A stretch of 64,000 nucleotides of DNA from Rosellinia necatrix (lineage: Eukaryota > Ascomycota > Sordariomycetes > Xylariales > Xylariaceae): contig JAGYVD010000004.1 in the NCBI GenBank assembly GCA_021209875.1, forward strand, positions 3,472,001 through 3,536,000. Reading direction: 5' to 3'. Both the position numbers and the translations under genes were made by a program. The stretch's first letter is position 1; each line of letters starts with the position of its first letter. Below the pieces are notes generated by a model. The model made no database searches and was not told the origin of the DNA. It saw only the letters and a list, made by a program, of their open reading frames with translations. Shown here in pieces: positions 11,895-25,159 of this stretch.

Positions 11895-13303
11895 ATGGAC
11901 TCGATGGATCTCGATCATGATATGGACATTGATGTGGACCTTGTTCCGGACGAACCCATTGTGCCTGAGCCTGATCCGGTTTGTGGTTTCCACCTTGGCC
12001 TACCCCATCCCATGCGCTCTCACATACTAACTCTTGTTTCCCATAGGGTAACCGATCCCCGGGCGAGATTGACGACGATACGGATACCCGCTGCCCTTCC
12101 AAGGTCTACATTAAAGGCTTGGACGTGATGAATCCCCATGACGTCAAAGCCTACGTTGCCCAACACTGTGCCGATATCTCTCCAGGGCTCGAAAGGATAG
12201 AATGGATAGACGACAACTCTGCTAACCTTCTATTCCCCTCCGAGGACATTGCCGCACAGGCCCTTGCGTCTCTCGCCGTCGACCCCGTCCTCGATGTTTC
12301 ACAGCTACCCGCTCGGCATCTGCTCGCTGCTAAACCGTTGTCAACAAGGCCAGAGATTGTTCTTCAAGTACGGACTGCCCTCGAGAGCGATAAGAAACAG
12401 TCGGGGGCGGCTTCGCGGAGTCGATTCTATCTCTTGAACCCAGAGTACGATCCTGAAGAGAAGCGGCGAAGGGGCGAAACTAGAAGATATCGCGGCCGGA
12501 ACGGTGGCGACTTGCCCCGGCGGCACGGGCGGCAACAACGAGCCGATGAGAGCGAGGAACCCTTTGACGTGAATCTTTACGATGATAGTTCTACTCCTTC
12601 CGCTAGGGCGCCCCAGCGCAGAAGTTCGCTCACTCTCGATTACGAGACGGCCGAGTCGAGAACGGATTTGTACCGGTCATCAAATCGCGGCAGGGAGCTA
12701 TTTCCAGAGGGCATAGGGTCGAGGCATGGGGACTCGAGAGATCGCTCGGCCTCGCCCGGCCGCGATCGAGATGGTAACCGGAACATGGACGGCCCAGGCA
12801 GTGATAGGCTGGCTATAGCGCGAGAACAGAATCGCCATAGGGCACATACTATCAAGAGTCATCTCTCTCGCCCGAACCAGGTCAAAGAGCTCTTCCCTAC
12901 CAGGGCCACCACAGACAATGGGCGCCTCGGCGATACGGTTGAGGACGCAGCTACTCTGCTGTCCAAGGGTATCACACTCCCTCTGATGGATGGCAGTGAT
13001 GATACGCCGGCCCCAGCCCCCTCGAACCGCAAGTTAGAAGAGCGCATCACAATCCCTGGCAAGGGCAAGCTTGCCGACAGGGTCACCACTCCAGACTCAA
13101 TTGGGAGCTCAGCCTTCAACATCCGCGGGGCAGCCAATCAGAGGGGTCCCAACACAGGGTTCGCCATCAAAGGGACGGCTGGAAAGTCAGTTAAGGAACT
13201 TTTCCCCGACAAGTTTGGTAGTAATGTGGGAAAGGAACTGTTTGGGGATGGGTCCAATGCGAGGTCTAAACAGAGGCAGAGGGCAGGTGATCTATTCGAT
13301 TGA
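11895..13303 (+). CDS. Nuclear cap-binding protein subunit 3 (NCBP3)-like protein
   Basis: Two exons (11895-11978 and 12047-13303) encode 446 aa. The 68-nt intron begins GTTTGT, has a TACTAAC branch site and ends CATAG. Residues about 45-108 (VYIKGLDVMNPHDVKAYV, then IEWIDDNSANLLF) match the RRM-like fold of NCBP3/C17orf85. They are followed at about 141-175 by DKKQSGAASRSRFY and a basic tail like the human DKKELGAASRSQYY segment. NCBP3 binds capped RNA with NCBP1 and works in mRNA export, so a nuclear role in mRNP assembly is inferred. The first 40 residues are very acidic with Asp repeats. The C-terminal half is Arg/Ser-rich, disordered, and carries repeated [RK]ELFP motifs (see findings). 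The length is shorter than the roughly 620-aa human protein. The gene stands alone. Confidence 0.85.
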
Positions 13304-14731
13304 CCTTGCCTGCGCCTCCCGACACCCACCTGGGTTAGGGTTGGGTAACAATGATCGCCATAGCTACCATGCTATTGAGGCAGACAGCTGGGGACAGATG
13401 TGAAGCTGGGGTAGAAAGGCAGGTTATATGTCAAAAGCACCTCTTCTTAAACTTGGGCTTGGACGGCAGAACGCTCAGAAGCGTGTCTCCCGGGTATCAG
13501 ATACGCCTACAGAGAAACTGCTCAGGAAGCATATCTGTTATTAGACTATGGCCGTGGCGACGCTCGGCGTACCGCACAATGGATTTTATAGCGGGTGGAT
13601 TATGCTGCTTCAGGCCGTGGGCGATTTACGTACGGTATACCATCCCCTTGGTTCACTTACCATGAACCATAAGCAATCTTATAACCCATCACATCTTGTA
13701 TCTTCTCTGAACAGATGTATATATGCTATGGTAGCAGCGATTTCTTTTCCAACATCCATACTGACCCTGCACTTATTCATGCGGCCCATCTCGGTCTCAG
13801 TCACGGCTAGACACGTCTGTAGTTGAACAATTTTTTTTAAGAAAGGGATAGGTAGCAAGCAGCCAGCTTCTAGGGAATCCACTGCTCCCTAACCTAGTCC
13901 TAAAAACCGTTGGCTGAATGAAGCATGGATAGGCCCCCCTTTCCCCCCTTAAAACGACCCTGTACTGACCAGTTGCCCTCCAACCCAAAGAACGAGGAAG
14001 GGCCAAGGGAAGACCGAGGGAAGTCGTTCCACGCGGTCATCATGCTCTGCTTGTGGTACCTGCCTCGTGCCATCAGTAGTCGTCAATAGCGCTAATAATA
14101 GCAAGGCAAAACTTACAGTTGCCTTGCAAGAGTATCTTAGTACCTAGGTAGGTAGTCGGCAGATACCTGCCAAAACAGACGAGTATGGATGTGTATGAGG
14201 TACCTATGGCCTATTTGATTGTAACCCACCCAGATAGGTATACTCCTCACAAGTGGTAGTAGGTAAGGTAAGATGGTATTTGACCTTTGCACATATGCAG
14301 GCAGGCAGGGTACTTACCAACCTACCTACTACTTGTTCCCGACGTACCTACCTGGATAACAATAACGCCCATCAATACTAATCAACAGATGCCTGTATCA
14401 ATTTGAATTTGCGCCTAGAAACTCTTTCTTGTGCCGGCGTGTTTTCGATTGAGTTCCGCGGCGGTACCGGCGCTGCCATGACCATCCATCATTCACTACC
14501 ATTTCACACCCCCGCCAACCATGATTCACAAGCAAGAACAACAACAATAAAACTACCAATCGCTACTCATTACCACATCCATACTACTACCACCTACCAC
14601 CACCTATCACTAGGTACTTCCCACATCTACTGCACCACCAGCACGACAATCACAGCCACCACAGCCACCACAGCCACCACAGCCATCGCTCCACCCCCTT
14701 TTATGCTGACCTTGCTGCACTCCTTTCACAA
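13304..14731. other. Intergenic region
   Basis: This holds the 3' flank of the NCBP3-like gene and the upstream region of the gene at 14732, the latter with TAGG/CCTA strings (about 14139-14151 and 14321-14351) and a CAC/CAGC-rich leader (about 14575-14695). No further gene is seen. Confidence 0.6.
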
Positions 14732-16732
14732 ATGGCAGAATCATTTGGCTGGTTGAGATTGGGAACACGCTCCCGGGCTCCCAGTGCCCCTCTGCCAGCT
14801 AATGAGGTTGGCCGTAAGACGACTCGCGATTCCCGGTCTAGTGATATTCAGCGACCTGGTCCGTCTCGTGTATCCAGTCACATATCGGCGTCCCAGGCCA
14901 AACCGGACCCCTTGTCTATAGACGACGAATCCCCCACGTTTCTCATCCGTAGCCAGGACCAGGTTTGGTATAACCCAGTGAGTGACATTCGGCCACTCCC
15001 GCAGACCAACAAGCAACAACTGATCTTGTTCATCTGCTAGTCCTTGGATCAGATGGTCGAGGCGCTTCAGGTAATGCTAATGACCCGTGGCGTTCTCGGA
15101 CCCATTCCAATTGAGTACAATGCGTACATTCTACATCTAATAGAAGGTTTTGCAAAAGCCCAGAAGAAGATTCAGGAAACGGAAGCGGCCTGTCAGGAGA
15201 TGAAACAATCACTAGAGCGTAACCTCGAGGAGTTCCGGCTTGTAACCGAGGACTGGCTCGAGCGGGAGTCTCAATATAGGGCCGAAGTGAAGCGACTTGA
15301 GGTCCTCTTGGTAAGTCTCGAGCTCTTTGAACCCATCGACCCCCGAGGCCATTCCATTCAAACCATCCCCAATGCATTTTCCCTGCTAGGAATTTTCGGC
15401 TGCGTTAACTCACACTCATCGTGGTAGTCTAAATCTTCTGAGGATGGTCTTGCCGCTGTCACATTAGCAAGAACAAACAGTGTTATTGATCGCAGAGGTT
15501 CAGAGGGTGACAGGTTCCTCTCTAAGCTCAAGGTGTTTAGAAAGAGTCCAGCAAATGGTATACCAAAAGGAGAGAAATAATCTCATCAACTGTGCCTTCC
15601 CTTGTAAACACCAGCGTATCTAACGTAGGACCCTAGGCTCAGCATCACCGTCAACCCTCTTGGCTGCCGGCCGGATACCACAGATAAAATTTCAAGCAAG
15701 CCATGCAAATCATAGCGATAAGGGTGGAGAAGTAAAGGACAATGAACAAGGTATTCTATCGCCCATACCTCTAGGCTTATGATCAGGAGCTAAGCAAATG
15801 TCTTCCTAGTTTCAATCCCCAAACTTCTAGACGCAGATAACGATTTTCTCATAAGTGAGAAATTTCGACGACAAGACGCGGTTAGAAAAACTTTGATCTC
15901 TTCAGCTAGAGACAGACGAAGATATCGACGCGGTCCAACCTTACAGCCTGGAGTAGGCGATGTTAAAGGGGACGGAGATGGTGCTCGCGACCCCACAACT
16001 ATCCCGGCGCTGCCCGTAATAGCGGATGAGAGACATCAGGAGCGCCTAACCGCACCATCGCCGGCCAATATGCACATGAAAGACGGAACCTCTGTTGGCC
16101 GGCCAAGCGCGAAAACACCCCATCGTTTAGAAGACATCTCATGTATTCCCACCGCTGATTCCGCTGCCCATACTGATAACGCGAAGCATACCGATTGGGT
16201 GGCTACTCACGAACTACCTCCTCTTCACGAGCAAGACCACTCGGGGTTCTCCTTTGAACCCGGAGATGACATGACCTCGCCGCCGGATGCTTCGACGGAG
16301 GAACAAGGTCACATCGATCCACAGGGCTCTAGCCAGGTTCCGTCACAACCAACACGTGGTGGTTTGAAGGGTATGGCCATCAAGAAGTTTCAACACCATG
16401 CTGATGACACCCGTGGATCAGGTATCGGCTCTTCGTCAGGTAAGGAAGAACCACCGCCAACACAAGGGGGCTGCGCCACTATTCGTAATCTCCAAGGGGT
16501 AGTTCAGAGCCCTCCAAGAAAACCGATGTGGGCGCTTCAAGAGTGCGATAATAGTAGGCAAACTACAGCAGGGAGCCAGCCGAGTCAAAGTAGTCACATC
16601 ATTGATTGTCCACCAACCGCCCCCATCGCAGGGCAAGAAAGCAAGCAGAGGCAACAGGCTGAGACGGACGCTCGGATTGCGGCAACAATTGCTCTGGCGA
16701 GCCTCCAGAATGGTTCCAGTCAGAGAGGATAG
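14732..16732 (+). CDS. Five-exon coiled-coil protein, unknown function
   Basis: My model joins 14732-14977, 15041-15310, 15428-15557, 15637-15750 and 15810-16732 into a 560-aa protein. Donors are GTGAGT, GTAAGT, GTATAC and GTATTC. Acceptors end CTAG, GTAG, CTAG and CTAG, with a CTAAC branch before exon 4. All phases agree (0, 0, 1, 1). Exons 1 and 2 are the safest. Without splicing after 15557 the frame would stop at 15578 and leave a 222-aa protein. The exon-5 reading starting VSIPKLLDADNDFLISEKFRR supports the long form. Residues about 105-170 form a coiled coil. The C-terminal half is polar, low-complexity and rich in Pro, Ser, Gln and His. I do not recognise a family or function. Confidence 0.65.
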
Positions 16733-18633
16733 ACCTATCTCTTTCTCCTGCCGGCGCCCTTGTGCCTGGACAGGAAGTCTATAACAGGTAGTATTATTAA
16801 GAGGACACTGGAGACGGTCACCAAAGCTACACGACCAAAATTCGGCAAGAATAGGGTACACATTATCACCGGAGATTAAATGTTCGATCAGCCATGAGGG
16901 AGGAAGAAGATTGGCCAGATCCGGATTCTGGATTAGCCAGTCTGATTAGACCGTTAATTGCACTTATGGCATCATCTGTCAGATCCATGCTTCAAACGGT
17001 TTGAGGGCATCTACCAACCTTAACGCTACTAAAGGGACCCATTAAATAGAAGTGCGATAGTTGAGAATCTATTCCCATGGCCGCTCCAGCCTCAGCGCTA
17101 CGCTGAATGGGCCCTTCGTGTAACTGTTTGTAAATCAGTGCACCCACGCGTATGTAGTCTCTCTGATGGTAAACGACTTATTGATAACAATAGAGTAGGG
17201 GAGTTGGCGATCTTCAGAGATGACCTCTAGAAGGGCTCATGCATCCAGGCTCGCCATCTCGACTGGTTTCTACGCCACGTGAGGTTTTTTTTTTTTTGGG
17301 ATCCATATATGGGCACAGTGACACTACAAGACGAGGAAGAAAACCTTGTTGACAGTACCAGAAACGTGCCGTGTTGGTGGCACCGGAAGCCCAATGACAC
17401 AGATGAAGAGTTGTAGCATACCACAAGTCGATAGAGTCTATATCACTAGGCTGCGACGGTTTACGATAGCTGCCCTCGTGGTGCCGACGCCTAAGGTGTT
17501 GGATCGATCCCGGATCGACAAGGTTCATCTCAATCCTACCGCATACAGCGGCCCAATGACCTCACGACGCCTTGCATGGCGGTAGAGAGGATATAGGGCG
17601 GGTGCTGTCGTTGCGAACCGTGTATACTATGTTCGAAACGTAGGTGAGAACAGGTAAGGAGGTTCCAATTCCAAGACAACCCAGCGCTAAACCAGTGAAT
17701 TCGTGATACACCCGGGACGCTGAGGAGTATGGCGTCAGACACGGTTGCAGGCTCGGACGAGAATGCAGCAGATAGTCTATGCTTCGCATCAATTAACATC
17801 CTAAGATTTATGCATCGATCATAGATAGATAACGACTCACGATGCTTGCAACATATAGAAATCCGATTATTCGTCTTGCGAAGGGATAGCGCGGTTATGT
17901 TCGGACACGGTCGTGTATAGGCGATTTATACAGTAACAACACGGTGTCATGGTCTTGGGCGCCGGCACGGATCACCAGCTGTGTAGATCCTCGATAGCCG
18001 ACAGTTGAACCAGATCGCTGGGCCAAGGAACCACAGTTGGGCTGCGGGCGGATGTGCGAAGCCTGAATGTCGGGTAAATGACGAGACGTTTATTGTCTTA
18101 TCCTCCTCGGCTTACCGCTACTTCAGCTGTCACGACAGATCTCCGTTCGTCATCACACTGCATACTGGGACGCAGATATACAGTGTATACTGCGTGGAGG
18201 TGGTAGGCGGGAGATTTTTGTCTCAGACTCGCTCCCCCCGTCCCTCCCACACCAACCCAGATACTCTTCTGAATATGCGCTGCTCGACTAGGCTGCTAGT
18301 AACACTTGCATGGTCGACTCCAATAATCGGTTGAGTAACACCGCGCCTTGCCCACTACCACCGCAATGTGCTGCAACGACCTTGTGCCGGCGCACACGCA
18401 CGTACTATCTAAGCTGAAGCATGTACGGTGTCCCACTAGTTATCTGTAGTGTCCCGCTTATGTGTGCACCACCGCCGGTTGAATAGTGTAGGCAGTGGTG
18501 AAAACGGCCGCGCGGACGGCCCCGTCGCTCAAGTCGTGTCTGCGGCGGTGAGGTGATGATGAAACCCATCCTCCCGCGTTTGACCCGTGTTTGAGGATGG
18601 TCCATTGTTGTTGGATGGATGAATAGAAGGATT

Positions 18634-18670
18634 CTTCGTCCTCGTCCTCGTCCTCGTCCTCATCCTCCTC
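18634..18670. repeat. (TCCTCG)n microsatellite
   Basis: Five TCCTCG/TCCTCA-type hexamers in non-coding DNA. The opposite strand reads as an Asp-Glu run, which is a composition artefact. Confidence 0.85.
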
Positions 18671-19126
18671 TCTGCTCTGGTGCGGGTATCGAGATTTCAT
18701 CCTCCCCCTCTCCCTCTCCTGGGTTGAGCTACTCTCCACCCTCCATACTCCCCTATCTACCAACCACCCTACGCTCCTCACGCTGCGATGTCCTTTTGCA
18801 GAATATAGACTGCTACGCTTTGTACCAGGTTACCCACGAAGGTTCCGGCGTTCTGTCCCGGCGTTCTATCCCGGTATTCGTTGCGTTACGCTATACGGCA
18901 CTACCGGGCGAGGGTTAGGGAGAAGAACCGACAGGCATAAATCTCGTGGCGGATCTTGCATGGAGGATATGATTGCTTGATCGCTGACGATGATTCTGGC
19001 GGACCCGTCGTGGCCTTGGTTTGATTGTCCCGCTGCATGCGCGAGCACTACATAACACGTACCTACTTACCAATGTGCATGCAAACACGCCTCATACATC
19101 CATGTCATCCATATTGGTTCCATCAA

Positions 19127-19167
19127 AACACACACATATACATACATACATACATACATACATACAT

Positions 19168-19226
<59 letters not shown>

Positions 19227-19233
19227 TACATAC
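19127..19233. repeat. Compound (CATA)n-(CA)n-(CATA)n microsatellite
   Basis: About 107 bases: a CATA block, then roughly 40 bases of pure CA dinucleotide, then a second CATA block. It is the longest simple repeat in the window. Confidence 0.95.
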
Positions 19234-22200
19234 GCAACACTCTCTTACTCTTACCTTACTCTCTCGCTCACTCACAAGGTGTGGGTGAGGGTGATGAGGG
19301 AGGCGGCGACGACCTGGAGGCAGAACTGATGGAAGGTTGGACAGCAGCGTCGCATTGCAGGTCGAGGTCGGCGACCATGGTCGGACAGCGACACTATTGA
19401 TTCGCACCAACTAGGATAAACCCCGGTCGGGTTCCCGGGGGAGGGTGCCTGGACGAGATCGGCAACGCTAAGGAGCGTCAACGACGCGCAAAAGATGCTC
19501 AACCATGTTCAACGATGCCAGCCAACGGGATTGTGATCCGCACCGCACTTTACCGTGCGCAACGGTATTCCTTGCGCGAGTCATCCCAGTCTGTCGGGAC
19601 GCGACCCCTCCCCCCTACACTAACTGCTTGTAGTCCCAGTACATTCATGCACACAGTATCCACGCTTGATTATGCGAGGACTCAGCATGTTCTTGGGTAC
19701 CAGTACTGACTGATGATCGTAGCCCCTGATACCCATCTCAATTCTAAAATACTCGTACATACACACCACACCCACTCCCACTCTCCCACTCTCCCACTCC
19801 CACTCCCACTTCTCCATACTCCTACTTGTGCGTACAACTGTTCATACATTCTTAGAAAGAGTATGTATACCCACCAGTTACCTCGTCCCGTACATACACG
19901 ATGGTACATACAACGATGGTACCGTACCCTCTGTCTAGCATTTGTCCATTGTCGTGCTATAACTCCTGCTGTAGCGCTATCATCCAGCACACACACCTAC
20001 ACAGGATGTGGTGCAGTGTCCCCGGATCTGCTGAGTATGTACCTATAGCACAACCTTCAGCTTGAGATATATATAGGCAGCATTGGGTCCATCCATCTTC
20101 GCCAGTGCTATTGTACCCGGGCTGCTCATCCCCCCCCGTCCCCCCCTCCCGTTATGCGTCGTCCTGCACTACACTACGATGACTGGTAAACTTCGTAATC
20201 TCCCTTCGGCTTAGCCAAATCATCAGCCATACGCCATGCCGCATACGGAGGCGCTATTTTAGCTGCCTCCCCCTCCCCCCCCTCCCCCCCGGTGTAGAAG
20301 TACATTACCATGCCGCCGCCGCCGCCGTTGAAGTTAAGCACGGTTGGGGGTCATAACGGCGCCTAATGAGAGACAAGCTGCAAATGTTGACCCACGAGGC
20401 TTCCTCGTTGTGCTGCCACGCGCACGGTGGGCACAGTGCTTGTCTGTGTGCGGTGCGCTCCGGTGCGTCCCGTCCCATTTATGGATTCGCGTTGCCTTAC
20501 CGTATGTCCTAGTACACTACTGTAGCTGCCGAGGCACTCAACAGCAGGGCGCCCTTCGCGGGGTGGATCGAAAACGGCTGTCGTTACGGTCACGCTGAGG
20601 AAGCGCCCCTGAGCCTCCTCCCTAACAAATAGTGAATCGAGATGGGAGATCGAGGACCTAACTAGACCCTCCCGGGCTTGCATCGAGTTCGGATTCAACG
20701 GAGTTTTGCCCGAGGGTCTTTTCTGCGGACCTGCGCCAAGCCCGTGGCAACCAGCGCAGATCGTCAAGCCAGCAATGGTTCAGCTGCCCACTTGAAAAAG
20801 TGCCTTGATCGGCCTGAACCATACCGTGTTGCGACAAGAGGTATGTCTCGGGGCAGCCTGAGGTCGACAATCGAAGGTACATGGCACGCTCTTTCTCCAA
20901 GCATTCACCACCGGATCTATATACACCACATAGCAAGCGCACTACGTACGAATTCCGGCTCGCCTGGCTGTATCAATCACGATATGGGGGCCGCCTCATT
21001 TCCGCGTCCACCTCGGCACCCATCATCGCCCATGCGAATGGCCATCGCGGTGGTGCCCCCGTCGCTCGACCCGGCCTCTCGTGGCTAGGCAAGCCCATGC
21101 GCTATTCAGATAGGATTGTGAAGAAATAGCGTACGGGATGCAGGGCGTGTGTGCATCGCAGCGCGCGCGGGCATCGCCCTCGTGGTCAAGACGGCTATGA
21201 ATGGCGGGCGAGGCGGCACATGTCGCCCATTTTGGATTACTCGACAATCCTACATGGCTCTATTGGGCGGCGCCGGTTGCATATTTCTGCAGCATACGTC
21301 AACATCTCGACGTAAGCGGTAACACTCTGGCGTGAAATGTAGGTAGGTAGCGCCGAATCGTCTCCCGTAACGATCGCTAGCGCTCTCTGCCATGCCGAAC
21401 CCGTCAGGCTTGTCACAGCCCACGGCGCTAGGGAGGCCCGTGGGTCGTCCTGGGATCGAACGGTTTTCCCCCGTCCTTACCCAATCGATCATGCTATGAC
21501 ATACCCATCCGCCATTCGCTGTCCCCGACGCGACTTTGTCTGAGAGGACCGGAGCCTTGTCATCACCCCAAGCGGGTGGACAGTGTAGACAGCAGACCAG
21601 CGGTACGCTGGCGTAGGCAGACTAGAACAGATATAGGTAGCACCCGCTCACTTGAGAAACGGATATGGTGTTGCGCGGAACGCATGGTATATGCAAGTTG
21701 AGACAACGTGCTCAAAAAGGCCCTTGATTCGCTATACCGATTGAACGTAACCGCCCCTGTCGGGGTGTTGCCTACAAGGGTGTCGTCCATCGTCATGGTG
21801 GCCGAGGGTCGAAGAGTAAGAGTCCCCGTGAGCCATTGTCTCCTCTCTCTCTCTCTCTCTGCAACGAACCCGGCTCCATGGATGGGTGGGCGGATACAGT
21901 AGAGCGATGGCTGGATGGCTGGGTGTGTGAGTAGATTAGGTAGTTAGATAGAGCTTGGCCACAAGAGCCAAGGTCGGATACAGTCCCGGCACAAACCCCC
22001 CCCCGTCTTGTCTAGATCACGCACACTTCGCTCCACGACACAACCATCAGCGCGGTACCCTTCTACCGAGATGGAACATTCTTGTCGCTATATTCCTTGT
22101 CGCTGATCGTTTATCAATTTCCACCTTCGGCACGACCTCTCTCGAGCCATCGATGTTTCCCAGATTGTCCGCCCAGGGCTTGCCTGCTAATCCAGATCAA

Positions 22201-23443
22201 CGACCCCTGAGTTGCGCAAGGATTCCCCCGGGGGGGACCCATTCAATATCCCTACACGTGTTCATGGGAATCATGACCGCAAGCTTATATTATACCAGGG
22301 GGGGTTGGGGAGCCTATCTAATTAAACAAGACGACACCTTATTATTACGACGACATATGCCAAAGGCTGACAAAATGAACATGACAACAAAATATGACAA
22401 AGCAAAGGTGGCATTGTGCACGATATTCAAATAGAAACGGGAGTGAGTGTATGGGTTCTTCACAACAGCCCCAGGGTTTTTGTTGTAACGCTCTCCTGCT
22501 CGTGATTAGGAGCAGAAACCCTGTTTGGTTCGTGCCGGTCCGAAATCAAATGAATAAATACCCCGGGGAGGCTGTACCGCGTTTGGATATTGTAGAATAA
22601 TCCGTAATTAATCATCATTGCTAATACGCTCTATCTATACTTGGCAGCGTTCCCACGAACGTGGAAATATCGGTGTCTCTCATTTCTTTTCTTTTTCTTC
22701 TCTCTCTCTCTTTTTTTTTTTTTTTATCTTTCCTTAGAGTGAAGTTAGCACCAAAGAGGAAAGGAACTACAAATCCAAGGTATCTCCGGATTGGTAAAAT
22801 AGCATTTGGAACATCCGCATAGTAGTGTATAGAGAGATGTGTAGATAAAGTTTGGCTGGGGCGACTAAGGCGAACTCGTCGGCGGCAATAACTGAAACGG
22901 CATGGATGGCACAGGCGTGGTAAGCTGAGGCCTAGATCTATATGATATCTAACCACCGATTCCAATCTACACTATGGGCGCGTGCGTGTCCCTAGTGTTG
23001 GTACTACACACATATAGTCTTGCCTATTCAGAACACGACGGGGCACCCATCAAGGCTTAAATGGGTTGTGGGTGAGGATGATCCCGCACCCGTGCGTACG
23101 GGGAGGGGGAACGGGGGAAAGTACAATACATGAAACTAGTCTCGACGGAGACTACGTTTTGCTACCTGAGTACCTTATGCGTGCCGTGTTCATAGCCCGC
23201 CTCCCACTGCCCAGTAGGGTAAGGAGAAGGGTAAGGAGAAGGGGAAGGAGGAGGAGGGGGGGGGGAGAAGGAACAGCACCAGCACCAGCAGGCAAAGTCA
23301 AGAGGGAGGGCGTTGGGAGAAGTGAGAGGACGGGTTTGGTGGAAACCGCCTATTGATCTACCGGCAGGTGGCAAGCTGACCTTACATTAGTCCAGCTCTA
23401 GTGTTCAGAGGGCTAAGAAGAGACAGCGTTGGTTCGGGGCCTT

Positions 23444-23444
<1 letters not shown>

Positions 23445-23473
<29 letters not shown>
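23445..23473. repeat. (TC)n microsatellite
   Basis: About 29 bases of uninterrupted TC dinucleotide. A second, imperfect TC-rich tract lies at about 23741-23834. Confidence 0.9.
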
Positions 23474-23480
<7 letters not shown>

Positions 23481-25159
23481 GTAACTAGCGTGCGGCCGGG
23501 TAGTGTGTAGTTACTAGTTAGGCGTATAGAGGGTAGCGTGTGTACATAGTCAACTAGCTAGTGTTAGGCGCTGGACCCCGTTTCCTCACCTGCCGCGGCA
23601 ACGTCGCCAGTTGTCGTCTCCTGTGCCTCTCGCTCACTCACCCTCTCCCTGCCATGATCTTTAGAGGACGCCCAGGGGCTGGCGATCCGTGGTTCGCCAT
23701 TCCCAGTAGCCTGTCCTTGGCGCCATCAATCCCATGTTTTTTTTTCTCTCTGTCTCTCTGTCTCTCTCTGTGTCTGTTTTTCTCTCTGTTTGTCTCTGTC
23801 TCTGTCTCTCTCTCCCCCCTCTCTCTCTCTCTCTTCCCCTTCCCTTGCTCTTTTAACCCCGTCTCGATGCCAGTGCCGATCCGTGCAGGTTATAACGCGT
23901 GTATATTAATGTATGGGTATGGTGTCATCTTGTAATATACGTATTCATGGATCCTCTTTTTCCCTCCTACCTCTCTGCCCTTCTCCCCATTCTCTCTCCG
24001 GTACACGGATTATGTTCCTATATGCCGGTACTACTAGTGTTGTTCCACTGGGTGGGCATCCTCGGGTGTTCGGCGACCAGCTAAAAGGTATGGTAGAAGT
24101 TACCGTGCGTTTTATGTAGGTCACCTGTCGGTGGCTTACGGCTCTGGTGGTCTTGTGGCCTTTCGAGGGGGATAACGGGGCCTGGGAAACGGAGTTGCGG
24201 ACGTCACAGTACCAGCCGATTCCCTCGTCAGGTTGCGCTTGCTCGCTTTCGTGCTTGGGTGGGAGGAGAGGGAAGTGTAGATGGGAGGGTTGGAAAGAAT
24301 GTTCGCAGCTGAAATACCCGCCTCTTGTGATGTAGCGTACCGTGAGTAATCACTGACCTGACATACACGTTTTCCGAGTCTTTGTCTCCCTCGGCTCAAG
24401 GAACAGTCGGCACGGTTCCATGTGTTTTTGTCTCGCCCGTAGCTCCTTATTGGGTTAGGTACGGGACCACCCATACTTCTCCCAGACGGTGGTGGCGACT
24501 GTGCCTAGTTAGGCGCTGTTGACCTCGAGCTTATCGGTTACTTTCTTTCCGATCTGCCTGGGGACGTAACCGGAGGAGAGCAGGATGCGTAGGATGGAAA
24601 CGCCAAGAGACATCTGCAACAATAGCGATGGATAGACGCCTGGGGAGGCCTAGAGAGAGCGTGACACCATATTTGTATTGGTTTGGTTGCAAAGCGCCGT
24701 GCACTACCAATGGATGCGGGAGGTATTTCTAGACCTCATGCAAGGTGTGAATGGAGGGAGGGTATCCTGCCGCGTATTCGTATAAATGGTTAGTGATTAC
24801 GTTTGGTGGCTTGCTCGAATAGCCGGAGAAGCACGGGCGCGCTCGAACTGGCAAAATCACGTCGAATTTCTCGATCAATAGTCTGGCAAATAGGCATCTA
24901 ATAATATAGCACCGTTCATATTTGCCACGCTTCACATGCTTCACATGCTTCCCATGCAACAGGTTAAAAGTGTAGTGTAATAACGCTTCCAATCGAAAGG
25001 AGTCAATCCATCAGGGGGTATCCGTTCCGCTATTATTCCAATGCTTCCTTTCCCTTATGCCATGCCAACCCAGTTCCTTCCCAGATCCGTGTCCCCGGAT
25101 CCGTAGCATTCCTCGCTCCGGGAACAATGCGCCCAAACTCCCAACCGTATTTATTAGTA

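Larger units (their letters stand above)
16733..25159. other. 8.4-kb region with no supportable gene
   Basis: Many open frames under 160 codons occur on both strands, but none has a domain signature, paired splice sites joining coherent exons, or sustained codon bias. The region has microsatellites (18.6, 19.1, 23.4 and 23.7 kb), homopolymers and GA/CT-rich tracts. It lies downstream (3') of the minus-strand Myb gene at 25160. Confidence 0.5.

Noticed and set aside
19021..19410. Several frames rich in His/Thr/Tyr or Cys/Val
   Set aside because: These are translations of the CATA/CA microsatellite.
21954..22434. 159-codon plus-strand open frame
   Set aside because: It has no ATG at its start (opens with TTG), no family signature and a random-looking composition.
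25011..25159. C-terminal extension of the Myb gene in the original frame
   Set aside because: The sequence after residue about 117 in that frame lacks coding bias, and the neighbouring frame to 25160 is the better C-terminus.
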